From Planctomycetota bacterium (GTDB lineage: Bacteria; Planctomycetota; Phycisphaerae; UBA1845), in assembly GCA_024280855.1 (NCBI GenBank), contig JAJRPG010000027.1:1-64000 (forward strand): 64,000 nucleotides of DNA, read 5' to 3'. Each line of letters opens with the position of its first letter. Position 1 is the first letter of the stretch. Below are positions 44,833 to 54,421 of this stretch, one piece after another. The translations under genes and the position numbers were made by a program. The notes under the pieces were generated by a model. The model was not told the origin of the DNA. It searched no databases and saw only the letters and a program-made list of their open reading frames with translations.

Positions 44833-46047
44833 TCAATTCTTCAGCACCTTGAGCGAGGTATCCGCAGGGCCACAGAGATAGGCTAATTCGCGTATGACAG
44901 CATCGGCGACGAGTCGGCCTTGCGGCGTGAGGGAAATGTAAGAGTCTGTCACGACGAGTTTACCGAGCGAGACCAATCCAGGGAGGATCGCTGAAAAATG
45001 GCTGCGCGGATCAATGCCAAAGCGATGTTGGAACGCCTCGATCGAAATCCCTTCGATTAGCCTGAGCTGCATCATCACGATTTCGAGCATTAAGGCTTCC
45101 TGGCTTAGCGTTTCCACTTCGACCTCGGCGTGATCTTTCTCTTGCATCATCTTCACATAACCATTGACGTCCGACACATTTTTGTATCTGCGATTGCCTA
45201 TACACCCCGCGGCTGATGGGCCTACGCCGAGGTAAGGTTGATTGCGCCAGTAAATCAAGTTGTGTTGCGATTCGCACCCAGGGTGGGCGAAGTTGCTTGT
45301 TTCATATTGGCTATAGCCCGCGTTGGAGAGTATCTCGATGGTGAGCAAGAACATATCCGCTTCCAATCCTTCGTCGCAAGGCGTAATTCTGCTGGTATCG
45401 CGCATGGCCGTGAGTTTTGTATTAGGTTCGTAGGTTAAGCCATAACATGCGATGTGGTCGGGTGAAAGTTCAATTGCACGTTGTAACGACTGTGTCCATG
45501 TTTCGATGGTTTGCCCCGGAATGCCAAAAATCAGATCGAGATTAAGTTGATTGATCCCCGCCCGGCGCAGGGTAGCTACCGATGGGGCGATGTCATCCGG
45601 CGTATGTAAGCGCTCAAGGGTGGTTAATTCTTCAGGAAAAAATGATTGAGCGCCCATCGACACCCGCGATACTCCACATTGTTTAAGAAGCTTCGATTTT
45701 TCATATTCGACGGTTGCGGGATTCGCTTCAACAGTAAACTCATCTAGCGTAGCCTGCCCCACGGAATTTTGGATCGTTTCCAGGACGAGCCGAAGTTCGT
45801 CAACAGGCAGTGTCGTCGGCGTGCCACCTCCAACGAATACGGTTGTGATGGAATGTTTCAGCTCAGCCGTTCGTGCGGAAAGTTCTTTAACCAAAGCATC
45901 CACCAGCGGCTTTGTCTCTCGGTCTTTCAGAGCGACGGAATAAAAATCGCAATAGCCACATTTTGAATCGCAAAAAGGTATGTGGACGTACAAACCGCAC
46001 GGCGCTTCGGTGGTGCCGTTCACGTTGTCTGATTCACTCACTTCCAT
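44833..46047 (-). CDS. hemW: HemW-like radical SAM heme chaperone (coproporphyrinogen oxidase-like)
   Basis: 404 residues. The start GLYVHIPFCDSKCGYCDFYS has cluster cysteines C26, C30 and C33; the following Phe-Tyr context and VFVGGGTPTTL are typical of HemW. True HemN proteins have a different N-terminus and a fourth Cys, absent here. It ends with the HemW C-terminal domain (GISIEAFQHRFG...LTPQGRLVADAVIREL). It is thought to bind heme for delivery rather than to oxidise coproporphyrinogen. It is probably cotranscribed with the downstream glutaminase gene and divergent from the FHA gene. Confidence 0.9.
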   Translation of the reverse strand: MEVSESDNVNGTTEAPCGLYVHIPFCDSKCGYCDFYSVALKDRETKPLVDALVKELSARTAELKHSITTVFVGGGTPTTLPVDELRLVLETIQNSVGQATLDEFTVEANPATVEYEKSKLLKQCGVSRVSMGAQSFFPEELTTLERLHTPDDIAPSVATLRRAGINQLNLDLIFGIPGQTIETWTQSLQRAIELSPDHIACYGLTYEPNTKLTAMRDTSRITPCDEGLEADMFLLTIEILSNAGYSQYETSNFAHPGCESQHNLIYWRNQPYLGVGPSAAGCIGNRRYKNVSDVNGYVKMMQEKDHAEVEVETLSQEALMLEIVMMQLRLIEGISIEAFQHRFGIDPRSHFSAILPGLVSLGKLVVTDSYISLTPQGRLVADAVIRELAYLCGPADTSLKVLKN

Positions 46048-46281
46048 AGTCCATATGATAACGTCTTGTTGGCTATATAGTTAGTACGCATGTATGGGGG
46101 GGGACTGAGCGCAAAAAAAGTCGCGTTGTGGTGAATGAGCAATGGTTTTGAATGAGTGGATTTGTCGGGGAGCGACAGCTTGGATACAATTAAGCGTGGT
46201 ACGATGGTTGCGTTAGCCATGTTCATGTGAGGCTTCGTCAACGCGATTCCCGCCGAGGTTGGGGGTCGCTTCGTTCACAGG

Positions 46282-46779
46282 ATGTGTGGTATGAATGTCA
46301 AACTAATTTTGTTTCTTGAAGATGGTAAGCGACGGGATTTTCTCCTGCCATTGGGTATTACTAAGATAGGCCGACAGCGTGATTGCCAGATTCGCATCCC
46401 GCTTTCTGATATTTCACGTAACCATGCTGAGGTTGTCGTCGAGGAGAACAGTGTGATGCTGCGAGATTTAGGCTCAGCCAATGGTACGCTACTTAATGAT
46501 GAGCGTATTTTCCTGGACGAGATTCTCGAAGCTGGTGACCAAATTGTTGTTGGTCCAATTCGGTTAATCGTGCAGATTGGCGATGACCCAAGTGAAGCAG
46601 AAATAGCGGATATTCACAAAGCCGCAATGAGCGGCCAAACTTTGGAGCAGCGAAGTGGCTCGGTAGGGACGTCCAAGCATGTGTACATTTCGGATGAAGA
46701 TGTTGATCCAATCGCGGCGTTAGAAGAGTTGGCTTCGAGCGCTGACCAGACGGCTATCAATGAGGATGAGGATGATTAG
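46282..46779 (+). CDS. FHA-domain protein
   Basis: 165 residues (ATG 46282 or 46291; AGG upstream fits the second). An FHA domain fills residues ~5-95: ITKIGRQRDCQIRIPLSDISRNHAEV with the conserved GR, S and NH residues, and LGSANGTLLN. It binds phosphothreonine peptides, so it probably reads out a Ser/Thr kinase; no kinase is nearby. The C-terminal ~60 residues are acidic and end in EDEDD. It is followed by a membrane-anchored protein 75 bp later. Confidence 0.9.
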   Translation: MCGMNVKLILFLEDGKRRDFLLPLGITKIGRQRDCQIRIPLSDISRNHAEVVVEENSVMLRDLGSANGTLLNDERIFLDEILEAGDQIVVGPIRLIVQIGDDPSEAEIADIHKAAMSGQTLEQRSGSVGTSKHVYISDEDVDPIAALEELASSADQTAINEDEDD

Positions 46780-46854
46780 CGGTTTGTCATTTACATGTTG
46801 TTTTCGCATGGCATTGGTTAGGCTATTTCTTCTCGCAGGTGATTGAGGACTACG

Positions 46855-47376
46855 ATGGCAGAATCGCAATCACCGACAGGGGCCCAGGCGGATGCTCATC
46901 GAGACCAGCGTCGTCGTGCGTTGCGTCGTCAGTTGCTTATGCTATTGGTAGGCACGTGCTTACTGGTTGCGTTTATTGTATGGCTGGGCGACATGCGTCG
47001 TCAGCAATGGGCGATGAAGCAAAGTCGTTGGTACGCGACGCAGTTATTGGCGAGATCCGGTGAATTTCGTGTGTTGCCATTAAATTTGTTTGTCGATGTC
47101 GTGCAGGACGTTCCAGAAGAGCTCAAAGCCCAGGCCAAACCATTTTCCTATCTTTCTCGGGAGCAGGCTCGGTTGCTGAGCAAATCTTCATCGCTATTGA
47201 TGGTCGCGTGGTCAAAGCCAGTGCATCGCGTGATCACGACTGATGGTCGAGCGGTAGTGACGTATGATGAGGGCAGCATTCGACCGGTTTGGATAAAACT
47301 GAAAGAATTTGATCTATTATTTACCCGCCAACAACAAGAGATTGTCCGCCTGAAAAGCGAAAAGGGCGTTGGTTAG
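46855..47376 (+). CDS. Membrane-anchored protein of unknown function
   Basis: 173 residues from ATG 46855, with GAGGA six bases upstream; TTG 46843 is in frame but weaker. A short cytoplasmic start is rich in Arg (DQRRRALRRQ). One membrane helix follows (LLMLLVGTCLLVAFIVWLGD), then an ~125-residue outer part with no recognised domain (WYATQLLARSGEFRVLPLN; LFTRQQQEIVRLKSEKG). It may go with the upstream FHA gene. Confidence 0.6.
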   Translation: MAESQSPTGAQADAHRDQRRRALRRQLLMLLVGTCLLVAFIVWLGDMRRQQWAMKQSRWYATQLLARSGEFRVLPLNLFVDVVQDVPEELKAQAKPFSYLSREQARLLSKSSSLLMVAWSKPVHRVITTDGRAVVTYDEGSIRPVWIKLKEFDLLFTRQQQEIVRLKSEKGVG

Positions 47377-47837
47377 CGCAATAGTATCTTGCGCCTGACT
47401 GTCCCCGCGATAACGGGCGCTTTTATCCTGATCTTTATTTCGTTTCTGTGCAGATATGGCGTGTTTTCTCGTTGATTTAGCGTCCGGAAATAGGCGACTT
47501 TTCTTTGGCTCCTAACATTCAACGATACAACTTTGATGATTCGGGCACGGGTTAAGCTTTGATTGCTAATGATGGTGCGATAACTATTTGGTGGGCTTGG
47601 CAGCGTGATTGGTGTTACCGATGTATAAGCGTCGGTTGTCTTATTTGAGAACGCATAGGACACGAGTAAAATGTGACTTACCCATGCCGCCCGCCGCTTG
47701 ACTGTTTGGGATGGTGGGGGCATAACTTTGCGAGTGAATTCGTCGTCGTGGGTTTAGCTGGTGATGGTCGAAGAAACGTGTCGTGGTATTGCGTGCGGTG
47801 TTAGTGTGAATGGGCTTAGGGCTGAGCAAGGTTCGTC
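47377..47837. other. Gene-free stretch with a family A repeat
   Basis: The first 50 bp contain two weak hairpins (GCGCAA...TTGCGC and CCCG...CGGG followed by CGCTTTT), possible terminators for the upstream gene. 47661-47692 is a repeat. I see no gene or clear promoter in the rest. Confidence 0.4.
47661..47692 (+). repeat. Dispersed palindrome, family A, diverged copy
   Basis: CACGAGTAAAATGTGACTTA then CCCATGCCGCCC; one arm is degenerate but the flanks match the other copies. Confidence 0.55.
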
Positions 47838-50060
47838 GTGGTTAATACTTTATTCAATAGAATGCTAACGAGAAGACTTTTGATGGGCGAGCGAAGGCGT
47901 CGGACGGGGCTTGGCGTGGTGCTGCTGGCTTGTCTGTTTTTGCTGGATGAGGCTTCTACTGCGCAGGCTTATATTGGGCCTGGAGCGGGCTTTGCGGTTG
48001 GTTCATCTTTAGTGGCTTTTTTCCTGGCGTTTTTGTCTGGGGCTGCGGCGATATTCCTTTGGCCTACGCGGTGGCTGTTTAGGTTCTTGCGGGGTAGACA
48101 TGCCATGGCCCGGGCGCGGACCAAGCGGTTTGTGATTCTTGGTCTGGATGGTATGGAGCCGACGCTGGCAGAGAAGTACATGGCTGAGGGCAAGATGCCC
48201 AATTTGTCTAAGCTGAAGGCGAAGGGCACGTTTACTCGGTTGGGGACGACGGCTCCGCCTTTGTCACCTGTGGCTTGGTCTAGCTTTTTGACGGGCTGCA
48301 ATCCTGGTAAGCATAACATTTTTGATTTTCTGACGCGCAATGTTCACAGTTATCTGCCGGAGTTGTCTTCGGTGAGTATCAATGGCCCGCGTCGGGTATT
48401 GAAGCTTGGTAAGTATACCATTCCGCTGGGAAAATCTGATATTCGTTTGAATCGCAAGGGGAAGCCGTTTTGGAATACGCTGGGCGAGCATGGGATTTTT
48501 GGCAACATTATCCGTGTGCCGATTACGTTCCCGGCTGAGCCTTTTCGGGGGGTGTTGCTGTCGGCGATGTGCGTGCCGGATTTGCGCGGTAGCCAAGGAA
48601 CTTTTTCGTTTTATAGCACTGGCAGTTCTACGGATGAGGAACACATCGGCGGTGAACAGATTCGGGTGAAGCGCGAAGGGAATTTGGTGCGGTCTTACCT
48701 GGTTGGCCCGGACAATGGATTGAAAGAAGGGGCTGGGGCGATGCACTGCCCGTTTGAGATTGAGATTACCGGGAAAGACGCTGCGGTTTTGAAGGTTAAT
48801 GGCGAGCGGATTGAACTGACGTGTGGGAAGTATAGCCCGTGGGTTGTGGTGAAGTTCAAGGCTGGTCTGGGTATAAATGTAGATGGGATTTGCGAATTTT
48901 TACTGCAAGCGACTGAGCCGGAGTTTAGGTTGTATGTGACGCCGATTCAGATTGACCCGGCTAAGCCTGCTATGCCGATTTCTCACCCGTCTGTTTTCTC
49001 AAATTATCTGGCGAAGAATCAAGGGCGATATGCGACGCTGGGGCTGGCTGAGGATACCTGGGGGTTGAACGCGGTGCTTCTTGGTGATGACGATTTCTTG
49101 CATCAATGTCTCGAAGCGGATGACGAACGAGAGAAAATGTTCTTCGATGCGTTGGAGAAGGTGCGGAGTGGGTTGTGTGTCTGCGTGTTTGATGGCATGG
49201 ACCGAATTCAGCATATGTTCTGGCGATATATTGATGAAGAGCATCCGGCACATAAGGGGCAGGCTGAGTCGCAGCAACGGAACGCGATTGAAGATTTGTA
49301 TAAACGCGCGGACGAGTTGGTCGGTAAGACGATGAAGGCGTGCGATGATGATAATACTGTTTTGATGGTGATTTCAGATCATGGATTTAATTCGTTCCGG
49401 CGCGGGGTGGATTTGAATGTGTGGCTGGAGGAGAACGGGTATTTGACGTTGAAGCCTGGTGGGCGAGGTCAGAAGTATTTGGCTGGGGTGGATTGGTCCA
49501 AGACGAAAGCATTTTGTTTAGGGTTAGCTGGTATTTGGCTGAATGTAAAAGGGCGCGAATCTCAGGGGATTGTTGAGCCTGGAGATGCGGCTGCACTTCG
49601 TAGCGAGCTTTGTGAGAAGCTGACCGGGCTTCGTGATGATGAGAAGGACGAGCTGGCGATTAGTCGGGCGTTTGATGCGCAGAAGATTTATGCCGGGCCT
49701 TATAAAACGGAAAGCCCTGATTTGATTATTGGTTATAACCGGGGTTATCGCGTTAGCTGGGAAGCGGCGATTGGTCAGCCTACGGATAAGATGTTTCATG
49801 ATAACGATAAGGCCTGGAGCGGGGACCATTGTATTGACCCGAAATTAATTCCTGGCGTGTTGTATTGCAATCGAAAAATAGATGCGAAACATCCTCGGCT
49901 TATGGACCTTGGGCCTACGGTGTTGGATATGTTTGGCGTGGATGTGCCGGGGCATATGGATGGTAAGCCGTTGCCTGTGGCTGATGTTGATGGGACGTTT
50001 CCGAAGAATGGTCATGGTGGTGCTGCGAAGCAAGAGCAGGAGGCTGTGGTCGTTTCGTGA
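47838..50060 (+). CDS. Membrane-anchored type I phosphodiesterase/nucleotide pyrophosphatase-family protein
   Basis: 740 residues from GTG 47838, with AAGG at 47828-47831. Two N-terminal hydrophobic helices (~26-45 and 55-76) precede an alkaline-phosphatase-superfamily domain. FVILGLDGMEPTLAEKYMAEGKMPNL has the metal Asp, PPLSPVAWSSFLTG the presumed Ser nucleophile and VISDHGFNSFRRGVDLN the metal Asp/His, with further metal ligands in DKAWSGDHCID. The substrate is unknown; many relatives have been linked to glycan or phospholipid metabolism. The next gene begins inside its stop codon and encodes a paralogue, so the two are coupled. Confidence 0.8.
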   Translation: MVNTLFNRMLTRRLLMGERRRRTGLGVVLLACLFLLDEASTAQAYIGPGAGFAVGSSLVAFFLAFLSGAAAIFLWPTRWLFRFLRGRHAMARARTKRFVILGLDGMEPTLAEKYMAEGKMPNLSKLKAKGTFTRLGTTAPPLSPVAWSSFLTGCNPGKHNIFDFLTRNVHSYLPELSSVSINGPRRVLKLGKYTIPLGKSDIRLNRKGKPFWNTLGEHGIFGNIIRVPITFPAEPFRGVLLSAMCVPDLRGSQGTFSFYSTGSSTDEEHIGGEQIRVKREGNLVRSYLVGPDNGLKEGAGAMHCPFEIEITGKDAAVLKVNGERIELTCGKYSPWVVVKFKAGLGINVDGICEFLLQATEPEFRLYVTPIQIDPAKPAMPISHPSVFSNYLAKNQGRYATLGLAEDTWGLNAVLLGDDDFLHQCLEADDEREKMFFDALEKVRSGLCVCVFDGMDRIQHMFWRYIDEEHPAHKGQAESQQRNAIEDLYKRADELVGKTMKACDDDNTVLMVISDHGFNSFRRGVDLNVWLEENGYLTLKPGGRGQKYLAGVDWSKTKAFCLGLAGIWLNVKGRESQGIVEPGDAAALRSELCEKLTGLRDDEKDELAISRAFDAQKIYAGPYKTESPDLIIGYNRGYRVSWEAAIGQPTDKMFHDNDKAWSGDHCIDPKLIPGVLYCNRKIDAKHPRLMDLGPTVLDMFGVDVPGHMDGKPLPVADVDGTFPKNGHGGAAKQEQEAVVVS

Positions 50061-52132
50061 AGTTGAATTTATTTATGCATCGTGTGGCGCGTAAGCGGAT
50101 ATGTCATGTCATGTTGATGGCATTATTACTGGCGTGGGCCGTGTCTTGTAGTGACTCGAAATCATCTTCAGGGCCGCTTGGTCCGAGGGTGGTAGTGGTT
50201 GGTTTTGATGGGATGGACCCACGTCTTTGCGTAAAGCTTATGGACGAAGGTAGGATGCCGAACCTTGCAAAGTTGAGGGATGCGGGGGGCTTTCAGCCTT
50301 TGGGGACGAGCATCCCACCGCAGAGTCCGGTGGCTTGGTCCAATTTTATTACTGGGGCTGACCCTGGTGTTCATGGCATTTTTGATTTTGTTCATCGTGA
50401 CCCATCGAGACAATGTGCGCCCTATTATTCTGCTGCAGAAACGGTGGAAGGTGATTTGGGATGGGAAGTTGATGATTATAATATCCCGCTGAATTTTTGG
50501 CCTTTCAATCATACGCCAACAGAAACTTTGCTTCGTCGCGAGGGTACGCCTTTCTGGGATTATCTGGATGAGGCCGGGGTTGATGTTCACATTTATGATA
50601 TTCCGGCGAATTATCCGCCGAGTAAATCTACGCATGGTCACATGTGCTGTTTGAGTGGGATGGGGACGCCGGACTTGCTTGGTTCGCTGGGCGGTGAGTC
50701 GCAGTTTTTTGGTGAGGGTGAAAAGTCGCGGGCGGTGGCTGGTAGTTATATTGAGCCGATTACGTTTACGGGGAGTAAGGCGAAAATACGACTGCTAGGC
50801 CCGGAGCATACTTTCATGCAGCTTCCGGAGCGGGTTACGATTGACGTGACCGTGTATCGCGATGTGACGCGAAAGGCCGCTCGGCTGGAGGTTCAAGGCG
50901 AGACGATTTTGCTCAAAGAAGGCGAGTGGAGCGATTGGTGCCAGTTGGATTATGAATTGGGTATGCCTCCGTTTTTGCCAGCTTCACATGCGAAAGGAAT
51001 TTGTCGATTTTATTTGCAACAAGTTAGCGACAAATTTCGTCTATATGTCACACCTATTAGCATTGACCCGTCGGACCCGGCTGGCCAAGTTATTTCTGAG
51101 CCTGAAGAATTTGTGACGGAAATTTCGGATGCGCTAGGTTTGTTTTATACGACTGGTTTTCAAGAAGACTACAATGCACTGAAGAGTAAGATATTTACTG
51201 ATGGCGAGTATCACACACAGGCGGACTATGTGCTTGAAGAACGGCTAACTTTGTTTGATTATGCAAAGCAAACGTATAACGATGGGTTATTATTTTTTTA
51301 CTTTTCGAGTACTGATGTGCAATCACATATGTTCTGGTGGGACAGTGATAAGAAGCATCCTGTTCGCACGCCTGAGATGGCTAAGAAGTATCATGGCGTA
51401 ATTGAAGATTTGTATCAGCGGATGGATGGCGTGGTGGGGCAGGTGCTGGACGAGTATGGCGATTCGGCGACGGTTATGGTGATGTCGGATCATGGATTTT
51501 CGACTTTTCGTCGGCAGTTTAACCTGAACACCTGGCTTCGGCAGGAAGGGTATGTTTTACCGGCTGATTGCAAGTCGATTATGCGGGTGAGTGGTAAGGG
51601 GAGCGTGGATTGGTCGCGGACGACGGCGTATGGGCTGGGGCTTAATGGTTTGTATTTGAACTTGCAGGGGCGAGAAAAGTTTGGCATTGTCACGCGGCGT
51701 AAACGAGCGGGAATGTTGCAAGAGATTAAAGAGAAGCTGCTGAAAGTGCGCGATCCGGAAGATAATCATCTGATCGTTAAAGAGGTTTATCTTACGGAAG
51801 AAGTGTATCACGGGCCTATGACGGCTGAGGCTCCGGATTTGATTGTGGGATATTACCGCGATTATCGAGCGTCGAACGCAACTTCGCTGGGCGATATTTC
51901 TGATGTGATGGTTAGCGACAACGACGAGGCATGGAGCGCGGATCACTGCATGGCTGCGGATGAAGTGCCGGGCGTGATATTTAGTAATAAGCGAATTATG
52001 GCGATCGGGCCTGACTTAATTGATTTGGCTCCGACGATTTTGAAAGCTTTGGGCGTGTCGCCGCCGGCGACGATGACGGGTAAGAATTTATTTGAGATGA
52101 CGCATACCGCATTGGCTGAGGATGGTCAGTAG
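50057..52132 (+). CDS. Lipoprotein type I phosphodiesterase/nucleotide pyrophosphatase-family protein
   Basis: 691 residues from GTG 50057, overlapping the preceding stop (GTGA). The signal peptide ends at a lipobox-like LAWAVSC, so it is probably anchored by lipid at the periplasmic face. The catalytic domain parallels the previous gene: VVGFDGMDPRLCVKLMDEG, PPQSPVAWSNFITGADPG, MSDHGFSTFRRQFNLN and DEAWSADHCM. Sequence similarity along the full length indicates tandem duplication and divergence: one copy membrane-spanning, one lipidated. It is followed 12 bp later by a 62-residue gene and then a membrane protein, probably one operon. Confidence 0.8.
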   Translation: MKLNLFMHRVARKRICHVMLMALLLAWAVSCSDSKSSSGPLGPRVVVVGFDGMDPRLCVKLMDEGRMPNLAKLRDAGGFQPLGTSIPPQSPVAWSNFITGADPGVHGIFDFVHRDPSRQCAPYYSAAETVEGDLGWEVDDYNIPLNFWPFNHTPTETLLRREGTPFWDYLDEAGVDVHIYDIPANYPPSKSTHGHMCCLSGMGTPDLLGSLGGESQFFGEGEKSRAVAGSYIEPITFTGSKAKIRLLGPEHTFMQLPERVTIDVTVYRDVTRKAARLEVQGETILLKEGEWSDWCQLDYELGMPPFLPASHAKGICRFYLQQVSDKFRLYVTPISIDPSDPAGQVISEPEEFVTEISDALGLFYTTGFQEDYNALKSKIFTDGEYHTQADYVLEERLTLFDYAKQTYNDGLLFFYFSSTDVQSHMFWWDSDKKHPVRTPEMAKKYHGVIEDLYQRMDGVVGQVLDEYGDSATVMVMSDHGFSTFRRQFNLNTWLRQEGYVLPADCKSIMRVSGKGSVDWSRTTAYGLGLNGLYLNLQGREKFGIVTRRKRAGMLQEIKEKLLKVRDPEDNHLIVKEVYLTEEVYHGPMTAEAPDLIVGYYRDYRASNATSLGDISDVMVSDNDEAWSADHCMAADEVPGVIFSNKRIMAIGPDLIDLAPTILKALGVSPPATMTGKNLFEMTHTALAEDGQ

Positions 52133-52144
52133 GAGAAATGAATC

Positions 52145-52333
52145 ATGGCTAAGATTAAATTGGATGCGAATTTGTACGACCGGGTTAAGAAGGTGGCTGA
52201 GGTTGCAGGGTACGGGTCTGCGGATGAGTTTATCGTCCATGTGATCGAGAAGGAACTTAAGCAACTTGAAGCCGGCGGGGACGATGAAGCCGCGGTGATG
52301 GAACGGCTTCGCGGGTTGGGGTATTTGGAATAG
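52145..52333 (+). CDS. Small ribbon-helix-helix-like protein
   Basis: 62 residues from ATG 52145, with AGGAGA nine bases upstream. The first half (IKLDANLYDRVKKVAEVAGY, then SADEFIVHVIEKELKQ) has the beta-helix-helix pattern of RHH DNA-binding proteins. The C-terminus MERLRGLGYLE resembles the RLxxLGYL ends of sulfatase-family proteins, suggesting a small partner of the phosphodiesterases rather than a regulator. It lies 12 bp downstream of the second phosphodiesterase gene. Role unknown. Confidence 0.7.
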   Translation: MAKIKLDANLYDRVKKVAEVAGYGSADEFIVHVIEKELKQLEAGGDDEAAVMERLRGLGYLE

Positions 52334-52335
52334 AC

Positions 52336-52348
52336 GCCCCTTTGGGGC
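52336..52348 (+). terminator. Small hairpin after the 62-residue gene
   Basis: GCCCC at 52336-52340 pairs with GGGGC at 52344-52348. No T-run follows, so termination is doubtful. Confidence 0.3.
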
Positions 52349-52372
52349 ATGTCGAATTTCAATGTCGTTTGT

Positions 52373-52394
52373 GTCAGGCAATAGCCTGACCTAC
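52373..52394 (-). repeat. Dispersed repeat, family C, short inverted copy
   Basis: GTCAGGCAATAGCCTGACCT: palindromic around CAATAG and related to the copies at 38205 and 39400. Confidence 0.45.
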
Positions 52395-52407
52395 GACGTG
52401 GAATAGC

Positions 52408-53346
52408 ATGGAATCGTTTGGTGACATTCTTGTTGGTGGCGCGAATGGGTTGTGGTGGCTTTATGAGGCTGTCATTTCGCTGGCGCTAGCGGTGTATGGT
52501 ACGGTTGATGTTGTGCTGAATCCGGTGATGTCAACGGTGTTGAGCGTGCTGAACCCGATTGGGAATGTGCTTGGTGACGTGGTTTATGGCGCGATGTCCG
52601 TGCTGCCGCCTGCCTGGGGGCTTGTTATCATTTCGGCGATCACCGGCGTGGTGATGCTGTTCATGTTTAAGTTTACGTCTAATCAGCAGGCCATCGTAGC
52701 GGCGAAGGATACGATTAAGGCCAACCTGCTGGCGCTCAAGCTGTATAAGGATGAGATTCGCGTAACTTTTATATCGCAATGGCAATTAATGCTGGGTATT
52801 GCTCGTTTGCAATGGCATATGTTTAAGCCGGTTGTTATTGTGATGTTGCCGATGTTGGTTGGCTTATCGCAGATGGGGATTCGATATCAATGGCGAGCGC
52901 TGCACACAGGCGAAGAGGCGTATGTGCATGTGTATTTGGATGAGCCGTTAGCGCATGAGGTTTCGCTGGAGCCTGGGAGTGGGGCTGAGGTGGAAGTCTC
53001 GGCGATGGCAGGTGAGAGTGACTATGCGTGGCGCATTCGTGCGAGAGAGCCTGGTGTCCATACATTGAAGTTCCAGGTTGATTCAGAGACGATTGAAAAA
53101 GAGCTTGTGGTTGGCGATGGTCTTGAGCGGGTGAGTGTAGAGCGGACTGGTGCGAACTGGGCGACGCAGTTGTTTCATCCTGTCGAAGCGCTGCTTTCGA
53201 GTTCGAGTCCGGTTAGCCGAATTGAGATAAAATATCCTGATCGCGTGTCGTGGATTTATGGTAGCGACTATTGGGTGTTGACGTTTTTTGTGGTTTCGAT
53301 GCTTGTGGCTTTGGTGTTGGCGCCGGTGTTTAAGGTTAAGTTTTAG
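52408..53346 (+). CDS. Polytopic membrane protein of unknown function
   Basis: 312 residues. Hydrophobic helices at the N-terminus (LYEAVISLALAVYGTVDVV), around 70-90 (AWGLVIISAITGVVMLFMF), 140-160 and at the C-terminus (VLTFFVVSMLVALVLAPVF). After the second helix comes TSNQQAIVAAKDTIKANLLALKL, a charged amphipathic segment resembling the cytoplasmic loop of YidC/EMC3-like proteins; this resemblance is weak. An extracytoplasmic beta domain (~165-260) follows. I have the impression that such proteins sit beside this kind of phosphodiesterase gene in related bacteria. Probably the last gene of that operon. Confidence 0.6.
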   Translation: MESFGDILVGGANGLWWLYEAVISLALAVYGTVDVVLNPVMSTVLSVLNPIGNVLGDVVYGAMSVLPPAWGLVIISAITGVVMLFMFKFTSNQQAIVAAKDTIKANLLALKLYKDEIRVTFISQWQLMLGIARLQWHMFKPVVIVMLPMLVGLSQMGIRYQWRALHTGEEAYVHVYLDEPLAHEVSLEPGSGAEVEVSAMAGESDYAWRIRAREPGVHTLKFQVDSETIEKELVVGDGLERVSVERTGANWATQLFHPVEALLSSSSPVSRIEIKYPDRVSWIYGSDYWVLTFFVVSMLVALVLAPVFKVKF

Positions 53347-53382
53347 GCGTTAAGGTCTTTGCGCGACTATTATTAAAAAAGA

Positions 53383-53414
53383 CACGGGTAAGCTGAGGCT
53401 TACCCATGCCACCC
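53383..53414 (+). repeat. Dispersed palindrome, family A
   Basis: CACGGGTAAGCTGAGGCTTA then CCCATGCCACCC: the best copy, with perfect arms GGGTAAGC and GCTTACCC. Confidence 0.85.
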
Positions 53415-53456
53415 GGATGCGGGCATACCATTGTCACTCTGGATTGCGTATCACGT

Positions 53457-53481
53457 CCGCGCGGGCTGAAGCCTGCGGCTC
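53457..53481 (+). repeat. Dispersed palindrome, family D
   Basis: CGCGCGGGCTGAAGCCTGCG then GCTC, a copy of 44197-44220. It ends three bases before the HAD start codon. Confidence 0.7.
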
Positions 53482-53484
53482 GTT

Positions 53485-54171
53485 ATGTTGAAATCTGTTG
53501 ACGCTATTTTTATTGACTTTTACGGCACCGTCTCTTCGGGGGATCGAGAGATTGTTGAGCAGGTGTGTTCGCGCGTGGTCGAAGACCTTGATCTGCCGAT
53601 GTCAGCTAGCGAGTTTGCGATTGAGTGGGGTGAGCATTTTTTCGCAATGCTCGACCTTAGCAATCGCTCGGGGTTTCGCACGTTGCATGAATGTGAGTTG
53701 GTGAGCCTTGGTCTGATGTTTCAATCGCGTGATCGTCAGGTTGACCCGGCTCCATATGTAGCGGACTTGGAAGCGTATTGGGCTGCCCCGCCTTTGTACG
53801 ATGATGCGTTGGAATTCCTAGCTGGGGCCTCGTTGCCAATCTGTTGCGTGTCAAATGCTGATACGGCGCCGCTTCATCAGGCCATCGAGAAACATGGGTT
53901 GAAATTTGATGCGGTTGTGTCGTCTGAGGATGCGAAGTGCTATAAGCCGGGGGCGGGCATTTTTGATCGCGCGTTAGATGCCTTGAATGTCTCGGCTGAC
54001 CGGGTGGTGCATGTTGGCGATTCTTTGCACAGCGATATTGACGGCGCGCAGCAGCGGGGCATTCAAGCAGTGTGGCTAAACCGCCAAAGTCGGATTCACG
54101 ATATAGGCATCGCGTCACCAGATCATACGATATCGTTGCTGACGGAATTATCTGAACTGCTCGATTCGTAG
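53485..54171 (+). CDS. HAD-superfamily hydrolase
   Basis: 228 residues, cytoplasmic. Motif I IDFYGTV has nucleophile D11 but Tyr (Y13) for the usual second Asp, as in 2-haloacid dehalogenase-like members. Motif II is ICCVSNAD, motif III is KCYKPGAGIF and motif IV is HVGDSLHSDIDGA. A phosphatase or dehalogenase on a small molecule; substrate unknown. ATG 53485 follows immediately after a family D repeat, and no ribosome binding site is visible, so the 5' end may have been rebuilt by the repeat. Confidence 0.85.
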   Translation: MLKSVDAIFIDFYGTVSSGDREIVEQVCSRVVEDLDLPMSASEFAIEWGEHFFAMLDLSNRSGFRTLHECELVSLGLMFQSRDRQVDPAPYVADLEAYWAAPPLYDDALEFLAGASLPICCVSNADTAPLHQAIEKHGLKFDAVVSSEDAKCYKPGAGIFDRALDALNVSADRVVHVGDSLHSDIDGAQQRGIQAVWLNRQSRIHDIGIASPDHTISLLTELSELLDS

Positions 54172-54421
54172 TAATTGGCCGTTAAGGCCTGTCTGAAGTT
54201 ATCAAATCTTGCTGAATTTTCATTTTCGCCTGACGACAATAATCGTGATTTCACGTCAGTGAGGGCATGTTTTAGTGTTTTGAGACCTAACTGAACGGCG
54301 GGGATTTGCATTTTTTCGTTGCCGGATAGCGGTGAGCGTGATATTATTTAACATGTGGAAACAGTTCACTGATGTATACAGGACCGATCAGGGGAGTGTT
54401 TCAATACTCGGAGGCATTGTC

